Source: an uncultured Polymorphobacter sp. (lineage in GTDB: Bacteria > Pseudomonadota > Alphaproteobacteria > Sphingomonadales > Sphingomonadaceae). Taken from it: a stretch of DNA of 6,911 nt. The position numbers were made by a program, and so were the translations under genes. The stretch spans positions 1-6,911 of the forward strand of contig CALMPZ010000531.1 of NCBI GenBank assembly GCA_937871645.1, read 5' to 3'. The notes beneath the pieces are model-generated. The model searched no databases, was not told the origin of the DNA, and saw nothing but the letters and a program-made list of their open reading frames with translations. Shown here piece by piece: positions 1-5,965 of this stretch; positions within the stretch are counted from its first letter, which is position 1, and each line of letters starts with the position of its first letter.

Positions 1-162
1 AACAAGGTCCACCTCGCCCCCCACGATTTCGTCTACCTGCGCCCGACGCAGAGCGAAGCGGTGCTGCTGCAGTTCGGCGACCTGCTGGTGTACGAGAACG
101 GCGAGATCACCGAACGCTGGCCGACGTTTCCGATTTCGGCGTGTCGCCTACCTCTCCCCTGA
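1..162 (+). CDS. C-terminal fragment of a probable PLP-dependent alanine racemase / D-threonine aldolase-like enzyme
   Basis: This is the last 53 codons of a gene that begins left of the window, open in frame 1 from base 1 and ending at TGA 160-162. The visible segment reads H-D-F-V-Y-L-R-P-T-Q-S-E-A-V, then a stretch with Q-F-G-D and E-N-G-E-I-T-E-R-W-P-T-F-P. From memory this matches the C-terminal beta domain of the DSD1 / D-threonine aldolase-like group of fold-type III PLP enzymes, where the chain usually ends just after the R-W-P-x-F-P segment. The PLP lysine and barrel domain would lie outside the window, so substrate cannot be judged. The last residues (about I-S-A-C-R-L-P-L-P) look non-conserved, and the final ones are encoded by the left arm of a palindrome. 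The gene converges on the DUF1295 gene. The family call rests on a short segment and is moderate; that it is a real coding end is more certain. Confidence 0.6.
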   Translation, partial: NKVHLAPHDFVYLRPTQSEAVLLQFGDLLVYENGEITERWPTFPISACRLPLP

Positions 163-172
163 AGGGAGAGGT
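150..172. repeat. Palindrome between convergent genes, REP-like, possible bidirectional terminator
   Basis: The arms ACCTCTCCC (150-158) and GGGAGAGGT (164-172) are perfectly complementary over 9 bp with a 5-nt loop. The hairpin lies between two convergent genes and includes the stop codon (160-162) of the left one. CCTCTCCC/GGGAGAGG palindromes recur as dispersed intergenic elements in many alphaproteobacterial genomes, from general knowledge. No T-run follows on either strand, so it is not a classical intrinsic terminator, though it could still stabilise 3' ends. Only one copy is present in this window, so the repeat status is inferred. Confidence 0.6.
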
Positions 173-187
173 GGTAGAAAGAGGCCC

Positions 188-988
188 TCACGCCTTCGGC
201 GGCATCGGCACAAAGCCTGACGTGCGCCGCACATAATCCTCATAGCCCGGCCGCGAGCGGCGCAGCTTGCCTTCGGTGGTCGGCACGCCGCTCCATTTGG
301 TCAGCAGATAGGTCAGCAGCACCGGCCCGGGCAGCGCCCACAGGCCGGGCATGGTCTCGGCGGCGATCAGGAACAGGCCCCACCAGGTGCAGGCGTCGCC
401 GAAATAGTTGGGGTGGCGGGTGTAGCGCCACAGGCCCTTGTCCATGACCTTGCCCTTGTTGTCGGGGTTGGCCTTGAACGCCACGAGTTGCGCGTCGCCG
501 ATGGTTTCGAACAGGATGCCGATGACGGCGAGTGCGGCGCCCAGCCAGCCGATGACGCCGATGGCGAGCGGCTCGGCGCTGACCTGGCCGAGCTGGACGG
601 GCAGGCAGACGATCCACAGCAGCGGCGCCTGCAGCGCGAACACCAGGATGAACGACGCCTTGGCGAATCCCCAGCCGCGCTGGCTTTGCGCCTTGCTCAT
701 CATCTTGACGTAGCGCGGGTCGGCGCCGTGCTTGTTGACGCGCCAAAGCAGATAGAAGCCCAGCCGCAGGCCCCAGGCGGTGCACAGTCCGACGAGCAGC
801 AGGCGGCGCGGCGTGGGTTCGCCCACTTGGAACAAGGTCGTCCACGCCAACAGCACCATGCCGAGCGCCCAGAAAGCATCGACATGGCTCGGGTCGCGGC
901 GCATGATGCCGACCAGCCACAGCACCACGAACAGCGCGAAGGCGACGGCAAAGTTGATCAGTAACAGCGATGCGATTGTGCCCATCAT
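188..988 (-). CDS. DUF1295 family membrane protein (steroid 5-alpha-reductase-like)
   Basis: This 266-residue integral membrane protein has about six or seven hydrophobic segments (near residues 5-28, 36-54, 62-82, 110-132, 140-160, 200-230). It carries the DUF1295 hallmarks: F-E-x-x-G-D-x-Q-L at 160-168, K-x-N-P-x-N-x-G around 172-179, the signature G-L-W-R-Y-T-R-H-P-N-Y-F-G-D at 185-198, W-W at 202-203, and a terminal R-P-G-Y-E-D-Y-V-R-R-T-S-G-F-V-P. This superfamily includes steroid 5-alpha reductases and isoprenylcysteine methyltransferase-like proteins; the conserved R-H-P-N-Y region is thought to bind the cofactor. The physiological substrate of bacterial DUF1295 members is generally unknown, and nothing here identifies it. 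The start at 988 has a strong Shine-Dalgarno (GGGGGAG, complement of 994-1000) five bases upstream; a second ATG at 985 is equally usable. Length is normal and no key residue appears missing. It is transcribed away from the efflux genes. Confidence 0.93.
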   Translation of the reverse strand: MMGTIASLLLINFAVAFALFVVLWLVGIMRRDPSHVDAFWALGMVLLAWTTLFQVGEPTPRRLLLVGLCTAWGLRLGFYLLWRVNKHGADPRYVKMMSKAQSQRGWGFAKASFILVFALQAPLLWIVCLPVQLGQVSAEPLAIGVIGWLGAALAVIGILFETIGDAQLVAFKANPDNKGKVMDKGLWRYTRHPNYFGDACTWWGLFLIAAETMPGLWALPGPVLLTYLLTKWSGVPTTEGKLRRSRPGYEDYVRRTSGFVPMPPKA

Positions 989-1165
989 TCAAACTCCCCC
1001 GGCGGCGCGGTTGCAGCGCCTGTGACGGCGCCCCGCATCCTTGTCGTGCCGAACCTATCCTATGTGCAGCGCGCGGCAAGCAGAAAGCGCCAGTGCGGCA
1101 AGCCGCCACCTTGGCCGGCTAGTTGGCAAGCAAGTGTTAACGCATGGCTCAGAAAGTTAGCTCTT

Positions 1166-1184
1166 TTGGCATGATATCAGCCAA
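1166..1184. promoter_or_regulatory. Operator-like dyad TTGGC-N9-GCCAA
   Basis: Five-base perfect arms TTGGC (1166-1170) and GCCAA (1180-1184) flank nine bases, most of which form the 8-bp palindrome TGATATCA (1172-1179). The two symmetry centres are offset by half a base. The element sits in the AT-rich part of the divergent region, about 115 bases before the small membrane gene and 180 before the DUF1295 gene. Further TTGGC copies occur at 1111-1115 and 1123-1127. Binding of a dimeric regulator is plausible but unproven, and no regulator gene is in the window. Confidence 0.3.
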
Positions 1185-1191
1185 TTAGCGG

Positions 1192-1221
1192 GGTTTGTCT
1201 TCATCAAACCTTCACAGGTTT
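1192..1221 (+). other. Overlapping, mutually exclusive small hairpins
   Basis: GGTTTG (1192-1197) can pair with CAAACC (1205-1210), and AAACCT (1206-1211) can pair with AGGTTT (1216-1221). The two 6-bp stems share bases 1206-1210, so only one can form at a time. They lie about 80 bases before the small membrane protein start. The stems are short and weak, and chance is a fair explanation. Confidence 0.25.
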
Positions 1222-1287
1222 CGGGCAATGGAAGTCCATCGCGCCCGCCAACGGGGTCAGATTGGCGCCGCGATGTGACATGTTGAT

Positions 1288-1292
1288 AGAGG
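1288..1292 (+). promoter_or_regulatory. Ribosome binding site deciding the start of the small membrane protein
   Basis: AGAGG followed by five cytosines and then ATG at 1298. This favours the 55-residue reading over the longer TTG-initiated frame. Confidence 0.55.
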
Positions 1293-1297
1293 CCCCC

Positions 1298-1465
1298 ATG
1301 CGATTTTCGCTGCTCTGTTTCATTGCGTTTTCAGCGCTGCTGCTGTTCTGGTTCAATCCGGGCATGTCGCTGCTCGGCGTGCCGGCATGGCTGCCGCTGC
1401 TGGTGTGCGTGGCGATTGTCGTGCTGGTGCGCCGGCGCTTGCCGCCGCCCGGAGTCAGCCACTGA
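1298..1465 (+). CDS. Small two-helix membrane protein, hypothetical
   Basis: This 55-residue protein has two hydrophobic segments, roughly residues 3-19 and 28-44. They are joined by a short F-N-P-G-M-S-L-L-G-V-P turn and followed by R-R-R (45-47) and a proline-rich polar tail ending in G-V-S-H. ATG 1298 was chosen because AGAGG (1288-1292) precedes it by five bases. The frame stays open upstream to a TTG at 1262, but those extra residues are polar and have no better ribosome site. The layout of two helices with an N-P turn and a G-x-P motif resembles a loose group of tiny inner-membrane proteins of unknown role found in proteobacteria; that likeness is from memory. It reads in the same direction as the efflux operon but is 162 bases away and may be transcribed separately. 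No function can be assigned. Confidence 0.55.
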   Translation: MRFSLLCFIAFSALLLFWFNPGMSLLGVPAWLPLLVCVAIVVLVRRRLPPPGVSH

Positions 1466-1627
1466 CGCGCGACGCGACGCAATGACAGCGCCGCGCCGCC
1501 GCGCCGTCAAATGACGATTTTGCTGCGGCTTTTTGACCATAAATGAAAAATTCATGTGCAGTCGTGCTTGTGCTGTGCGAGGGGCAGGCCACGCCTCGGC
1601 CCAATCCGGAACAGACATAACCCTGCA
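1466..1627 (+). promoter_or_regulatory. Upstream region of the efflux operon with two dyads
   Basis: This 162-base gap before the adaptor gene holds a perfect-arm dyad CGTCA-AA-TGACG at 1505-1516 and another, ATGAA-AAA-TTCAT, at 1543-1555, about 38 bases apart centre to centre. The stretch at about 1517-1555 is AT-rich within GC-rich surroundings and contains TTGACC (1533-1538), a good -35-like hexamer. No matching -10 is visible at the expected distance. The promoter probably lies here, and the dyads could be sites for a local or unlinked repressor, as is usual for RND pumps. This is inference. Confidence 0.4.
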
Positions 1628-2821
1628 ATGAATTTGATGACGAACATGTTTCCGTCGCCCATGCGTGCCGCGATGTGTGGCGCGCTGCTGCTGGTGCTTG
1701 CCGCGTGCGGCCGCGATGACGGCGCGAACAAGCCCAAGCCGCCGATGCTGGTGTCGGCGCAAGCTGCGCAGCTTGCCGATTATGTGCCGCGGCTGACGGT
1801 GCTCGGCACGGTGACGCCGCTGCAGTCGGTGGCGGTGCGGTCGCGCGTCGATGGCCAGATTACCGCGGTGCTGTTCAAGGAAGGCAGCAATGTCCGCGCC
1901 GGCCAGCCGCTGTTCCGGCTCGATGACCGCGCCCAACGCGCCAATGTCGCGCAGGCCCGTGCCGCGCTGGCCAGCGCCAATGCCGCCGCCGTGCAGGCCG
2001 AAGCCGACTACAAGCGCGCGCAGTCGCTGGTCAAATCGGGCTTTATTTCAGGCGCCACCATCGATCAGAAGCGCGCCGCCGCCGAAAGCGCGCGCGCCGG
2101 CATAGGCGGCGCGCGCGGCGCGCTGTCGGCGGCCGAAACCGGGCTGTCGTATCTCAGCATCAACGCGCCGGTTTCGGGCCGCAGCGGCGAAATCGGCTTC
2201 AAGCTCGGCGCCACGGTGCGCGCCAATGACACGGTGCCGCTGGTGACCATCAACCAGCTGGCGCCGATTACCGTGCGCTTTGCCGTGCCGCCCGACCGCA
2301 TCCAGGCGCTGCGCGACCGCTATGCGGCAGGCCCTGTCGCGGTCAGCGCGCATGGCCGCAGCAATGTCGATGCGGCACCGGGACAGGCGAGCGGGGTGGT
2401 CGCCACCGGCAAGCTGGTGTTCCTCGACAATAATGTCGATCCGCTCAACGGCTCGATTGCCGCCAAGGCGGAATTTGCCAACGGCAATGACGAGCTCTGG
2501 CCCGGCGCGCTGGTTGATGTCGATGTGCCGCTGGCGTTGGCGTCGCGCGTCATCCGCCTGCCCGAATCGGCGATCCAGAACGGCCCGGATTTCAACTATG
2601 TCTGGGTGATCAACGCCAAAAGCGAGGCCGTGCTGACCAAGGTCGTGCTCGCCGGGCGGCTTGACGGCAACGCCTATGTCGCCTCGGGACTGGCGCCCGG
2701 CACGATGGTCGTCACCGACGCGCTCGCCAAGATCAAGGCCGGCAGCAAGGTCAAGACCCGCGCCGGCGCGCCGGACGGCAAGCGTGGCGGTGCGGCGCAA
2801 CCGGCAGGTCCGGCCGGATGA
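1628..2821 (+). CDS. RND efflux periplasmic adaptor lipoprotein (membrane fusion protein, MdtA-like)
   Basis: This 397-residue adaptor should link the inner-membrane RND pump to an outer-membrane channel. A lipoprotein signal ends in L-V-L-A-A-C with the lipid-modified cysteine at residue 27. The first lipoyl half-motif, R-S-R-V-D-G-Q-I-x-x-V-x-F-K-E-G, with G-Q-P-L-F-R-L-D-D, spans about 71-101. An alanine-rich alpha-helical hairpin runs about 102-173 and contains Y-K-R-A and L-V-K-S-G-F-I-S. The second lipoyl half (I-N-A-P-V-S-G-R-x-G) begins near 178. A beta-barrel domain and a membrane-proximal domain (L-P-E-S-A-I-Q, then V-W-V-I-N) follow, with a Gly/Ala/Pro-rich tail. ATG 1628 was chosen because it gives a normal signal peptide; the frame is open to GTG 1556 but would add 24 Cys/Arg-rich residues unlike a signal sequence. 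ATG 1637, 1646 and 1661 are alternatives, and no start has a clear Shine-Dalgarno. The stop overlaps the next gene's ATG, so the two are translationally coupled. Confidence 0.95.
   Translation: MNLMTNMFPSPMRAAMCGALLLVLAACGRDDGANKPKPPMLVSAQAAQLADYVPRLTVLGTVTPLQSVAVRSRVDGQITAVLFKEGSNVRAGQPLFRLDDRAQRANVAQARAALASANAAAVQAEADYKRAQSLVKSGFISGATIDQKRAAAESARAGIGGARGALSAAETGLSYLSINAPVSGRSGEIGFKLGATVRANDTVPLVTINQLAPITVRFAVPPDRIQALRDRYAAGPVAVSAHGRSNVDAAPGQASGVVATGKLVFLDNNVDPLNGSIAAKAEFANGNDELWPGALVDVDVPLALASRVIRLPESAIQNGPDFNYVWVINAKSEAVLTKVVLAGRLDGNAYVASGLAPGTMVVTDALAKIKAGSKVKTRAGAPDGKRGGAAQPAGPAG
2818..2821 (+). promoter_or_regulatory. ATGA start-stop overlap coupling adaptor and permease
   Basis: The permease ATG (2818-2820) and adaptor TGA (2819-2821) share bases. 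Only a weak AGG (2806-2808) lies upstream, so re-initiation by the ribosome finishing the adaptor is the likely route to permease translation. Confidence 0.85.
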
Positions 2822-5800
2822 ACTTCGTCCGCGCGGCAGTCGAGCGACCCATCGCCACGGTCCTGCTGACCGTGGCGATCGTGCTCGCCGGGCTGTTCGC
2901 CTATCGGCAGTTGCCGGTTTCGGCGCTGCCGCAAGTCGATTTCCCGACCATCCAGATCCAGGCCAACCTGCCCGGCGCCAACCCGTCGACGATGGCGAGC
3001 GCGGTGGCGACGCCGATCGAGCGCCAGCTGAGCACCATTGCCGGCATCGAACAGATTACCTCGGTCAGCTCGACCGGCAACACGCAGATTACCGTGCAGT
3101 TCGCGCTCGATCGCAACATCGATGCCGCCGCGCTCGATGTGCAAACCGCCTTGTCGGCGGTGGCGCGGCAGTTGCCGCAGGAAATGCCGTCGCCGCCGTC
3201 GTTCGAAAAATCCAATCCGGCCGACCAGGCCGTGCTCATCCTGTCGCTGCGTGATCCGACGCGGACGCTTTCGGACATGCAGCAAATCGCCGATACGACG
3301 ATCATTCCGCGGCTTTCGACGCTGCCCGGCGTCGCCAAGGCCGAAGTCTATGGCCAGCGCAAGTTCGCGGTCCGCATCCAGTTCGATCCGCAGGCGCTGG
3401 CATCGCGCGGGCTGACCCCGGAGGATGTGCGCAGCGCCATTGCCGCCGCCAACAGCAATTCGGCGGTCGGCGTCATTGCCGAGGGGCCGCGCAGCTATAT
3501 CCTCGATGCGACCGGCACGATGAAGCGTGCGGCCGATTTCGCGCAGGTCATCATCGGTTACAAGAACGGCCTGCCGATCCGCGTCTCCGATGTCGCGACC
3601 AGCCTTGATTCGATCGAAAACCTGCGCGGTGGCACCAAGTTCAACGGCGTGCCGTCGATTACCTTCGGGATCAAGCGCCAGCCCGGATCGAACGTCGTGG
3701 CGTTGGTCGACAGTGTCGAGGCGCTGCTGCCGTCGTTGCGCGAAGGTTTGCCGCCCAATGCCAGCCTGGTGGTCATGGTCGACCGGTCGCAGTCGATCCG
3801 CAATTCGGTGTTCGATGCTCAGCTAACGCTGGTCGGCACGGCGCTGCTGGTCATCCTTGTCATCTATCTGGCGCTCGGCGATGCGCGCGCGACGCTGATC
3901 CCGTCGGTGGTGCTGCCGGTGGCGGCCATCGGCACCTTTGCCGGCATGTATGCGCTGGGCTTCAGCCTCGACAACCTCAGCCTGCTGGCGCTGACACTGG
4001 CGACGGGGTTCGTCGTCGACGACGCCATCGTCGTGCTCGAAAACATCGTGCGGCGCGTTGAAAAGGGCGAGCGGCCACGGCCCGCGGCGATTGCCGGCAC
4101 CAACGAAATCGCCTTCACCGTCATCTCGATTTCGGTCAGCCTGGTCGCGGTGTTCATCCCGCTGCTGTTCATGGGCGGCATTGTCGGGCGGCTGTTCCGC
4201 GAATTCGCGCTGGTGCTGACCATCGCCATCGGCGTGTCGGCGATTGTCTCGCTGACGCTGACGCCGATGATGGCGGCAAGGCTGCTCAAGGACGGACACG
4301 AACAGCCCGGCCGCGTGGCGCGCTGGTCGACGCGCATGTTCAATCGCGCCGGTGCCGTCTATGCGCGCTGGCTCGATGCGACATTGCGCCATGGCAAGCT
4401 GGTGCTGCTGTTGACCGGGGCTTCGCTGGCGCTGGCGATCTGGGGCTTCACCGCGATTCCCAAGGGCTTTTTCCCGACCGAAGACACCGGCGTCATGTCG
4501 ATCGGCCTCGAAGTCTCCCCCGATTCATCCTATTCGACGCTGCTCGCCAAGCAGGACAAGGTTGCCGCCATGGTGCTCGCCGATCCGGCGGTGCTGCGGG
4601 TCAATTCCGTGGTCTTTGGCGGCATAAATGGCCGGATGTTCATCCAGCTCAAGCCGCGCAGCCAGCGCGATTCGGCCGAAGATATCCAGGCGCGGTTGCG
4701 CAAGAAGCTGAGCAGCATTCCGGGGCTTGCGGCATTTCCGAGCGTTCAGCAGAATTTGACGCTGGGCTCGCGCCCGACATCGACGCTCTACCAATATTCG
4801 CTGGCGTCGGTGGATCAGGACGCGCTCTACAAGCTTGCGCCGCAACTGGAGGCCGCCTTGCGCGCCAGCCCGGGCTTTGAGGATGTCACATCGGACTTCC
4901 AGCGTGGTGCCCGCCAGGCGCGCGTCGAGATCGACCGCGATGCCGCCAGCCGCCTTGGCGTGCCGGTGCAGGCCATTCGCGACACGCTGTATTCAAGCTT
5001 CGGGACGCGGCAGATCTCGACGATCTATTCGGATGTCGACAGCTACAAGGTCATCCTCGAGATCGACCCCAAGCTGCAGCTCAACCCCGATACCATCGCG
5101 GCGCTGTATGTGCGCGGCGCCGAAGGCGCGACGGTGCCGCTTTCGGCCGTGAGCCGCGTCGTCATCGAGGGTGCGCCACTGTCGGTGAGTCACCAGGGCC
5201 AGCTGCCATCGGTCACCATCGGCTTCAATCTCAGCAAGGGCGTGCCGTTGAGCGCCGCCCAAACCCGCATCGAGGAAGCCTTGGTCGAACTCCAGGCGCC
5301 GTCGTCGATCGCAGGGTCGTTCCAGGGCAATGCGCAGGCGTTCGAAGCCTCGAACAAGGGCATGGGCTGGCTGTTCCTGGCGGCTGTGCTGGTCATCTAC
5401 ATCGTGCTCGGCGTGCTGTACGAAAGCTTCATCCACCCGATCACGATTTTGTCGGGGCTGCCGGCTGCGGGCATCGGCGCGCTTGTCGCGCTGTGGCTGT
5501 TCAACATGCCGCTCGATGTTATCGGCATCATCGGCGTCGTGCTGCTGATCGGCATCGTCAAGAAAAACGCCATCATGATGATCGACTTCGCGCTGAGCGG
5601 TCTGCGCGACAATGACTGGACCCCCGAACAGGCGATCCGCGAGGCCTGCCGCCAGCGTTTCCGGCCGATCATGATGACGACGGCTGCCGCGATCGCCGGC
5701 GCATTGCCGCTGGCGCTCGGGCTGGGCGCGGGCGCCGAATTGCGCCAGCCGCTGGGTGTCGCGGTGCTTGGCGGGTTACTGTTCAGCCAGTTCCTGACGC

Positions 5801-5901
5801 TGTTCATCACGCCGGTGATGTTCCTCGCGCTTGAAGGCATTGCCCAGCGCCGCCGCGTGCGGGTCGCACGGCGTCGCGCCGCGTTGCAGGTTGCCGAATA
5901 G
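2818..5901 (+). CDS. RND efflux transporter permease, HAE1 family (MdtB/MdtC-like)
   Basis: This 1027-residue proton-driven inner-membrane pump is of normal length for the ACR_tran family. TM1 lies near residues 11-29, preceded by F-V-R-x-x-V-E-R-P. The first porter domain contains L-P-Q-V-D-F-P-T-I and P-G-A-N-P-x-T-M. TM2-TM6 occupy roughly 335-490, and TM4 holds the paired aspartates D401-D402 in G-F-V-V-D-D-A-I-V-V-L-E-N-I. The second half begins near 530, with K-G-F-F-P-T-E-D-T-G at 549-558. TM8-TM12 lie at about 863-1005, with K916 in V-K-K-N-A-I-M-M-I-D-F as the counterpart of the AcrB TM10 lysine. All visible proton-relay residues are therefore intact. The early porter sequence resembles MdtC/MdtB more than AcrB, yet only one permease is encoded, so it probably forms a homotrimer. 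Substrates cannot be read from sequence. The ATG overlaps the adaptor stop as ATGA. No outer-membrane factor follows. Confidence 0.97.
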   Translation: MNFVRAAVERPIATVLLTVAIVLAGLFAYRQLPVSALPQVDFPTIQIQANLPGANPSTMASAVATPIERQLSTIAGIEQITSVSSTGNTQITVQFALDRNIDAAALDVQTALSAVARQLPQEMPSPPSFEKSNPADQAVLILSLRDPTRTLSDMQQIADTTIIPRLSTLPGVAKAEVYGQRKFAVRIQFDPQALASRGLTPEDVRSAIAAANSNSAVGVIAEGPRSYILDATGTMKRAADFAQVIIGYKNGLPIRVSDVATSLDSIENLRGGTKFNGVPSITFGIKRQPGSNVVALVDSVEALLPSLREGLPPNASLVVMVDRSQSIRNSVFDAQLTLVGTALLVILVIYLALGDARATLIPSVVLPVAAIGTFAGMYALGFSLDNLSLLALTLATGFVVDDAIVVLENIVRRVEKGERPRPAAIAGTNEIAFTVISISVSLVAVFIPLLFMGGIVGRLFREFALVLTIAIGVSAIVSLTLTPMMAARLLKDGHEQPGRVARWSTRMFNRAGAVYARWLDATLRHGKLVLLLTGASLALAIWGFTAIPKGFFPTEDTGVMSIGLEVSPDSSYSTLLAKQDKVAAMVLADPAVLRVNSVVFGGINGRMFIQLKPRSQRDSAEDIQARLRKKLSSIPGLAAFPSVQQNLTLGSRPTSTLYQYSLASVDQDALYKLAPQLEAALRASPGFEDVTSDFQRGARQARVEIDRDAASRLGVPVQAIRDTLYSSFGTRQISTIYSDVDSYKVILEIDPKLQLNPDTIAALYVRGAEGATVPLSAVSRVVIEGAPLSVSHQGQLPSVTIGFNLSKGVPLSAAQTRIEEALVELQAPSSIAGSFQGNAQAFEASNKGMGWLFLAAVLVIYIVLGVLYESFIHPITILSGLPAAGIGALVALWLFNMPLDVIGIIGVVLLIGIVKKNAIMMIDFALSGLRDNDWTPEQAIREACRQRFRPIMMTTAAAIAGALPLALGLGAGAELRQPLGVAVLGGLLFSQFLTLFITPVMFLALEGIAQRRRVRVARRRAALQVAE

Positions 5902-5965
5902 CGCTTGAACGCCGCGCGGCAATTGCTACAAAATCGCCATCCTTGGTTGCGTATGCGAGGGTGTG
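5902..5965 (+). other. Short gap after the efflux operon with a 10-bp palindrome
   Basis: This 64-base spacer contains the perfect palindrome GCCGCGCGGC at 5911-5920 and ends in the ribosome site GAGGG (5957-5961) of the next gene. No T-run follows the palindrome and no clear promoter hexamers are visible, so whether the next gene is transcribed by read-through or from its own promoter cannot be decided. Confidence 0.35.

Larger units (their letters stand above)
989..1297. promoter_or_regulatory. Divergent intergenic control region without a gene
   Basis: These 309 bases separate the minus-strand DUF1295 gene from the plus-strand small membrane protein gene. No convincing ORF is present; reading frames crossing it are antisense or out-of-frame shadows. 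The part at about 1130-1210 is noticeably richer in A and T than its surroundings, as expected of a promoter zone, and holds a TTGGC-N9-GCCAA dyad (1166-1184) and overlapping small inverted repeats (1192-1221). A GCGGC-AA-GCCGC dyad lies at 1095-1106. No -35/-10 pair close to the sigma-70 consensus could be assigned with confidence on either strand. Confidence 0.5.

Noticed and set aside
240..1109. A 289-codon minus-strand open frame overlapping the DUF1295 gene
   Set aside because: It is an out-of-frame shadow in GC-rich DNA: Arg/Ala/His-rich low-complexity translation with no domain, while the overlapping DUF1295 frame carries a complete conserved family signature.
1136..1141. GTTAAC palindrome
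   Set aside because: A six-base palindrome occurs by chance at this scale and has no supporting context.
1466..1535. Terminator after the small membrane gene, from GC-rich sequence followed by CTTTTT at 1529-1534
   Set aside because: No stem of useful length directly abuts the T-run; the possible pairings need long loops and only about five pairs.
1533..1561. Sigma-70 promoter with TTGACC as -35
   Set aside because: At 16-18 bases downstream there is no TATAAT-like hexamer, so only the -35-like element is recorded within the upstream region.
1556..1627. GTG-initiated N-terminal extension of the adaptor
   Set aside because: The extra 24 residues are Cys/Arg/Pro-rich and would place a non-signal segment before a normal lipoprotein signal peptide. 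No ribosome site precedes the GTG.
2048..2800. A 250-codon minus-strand open frame antisense to the adaptor gene
   Set aside because: The translation is Arg/Ala/Asp-rich without motifs and mirrors the codon bias of the adaptor on the other strand; long antisense frames are expected at this GC content.
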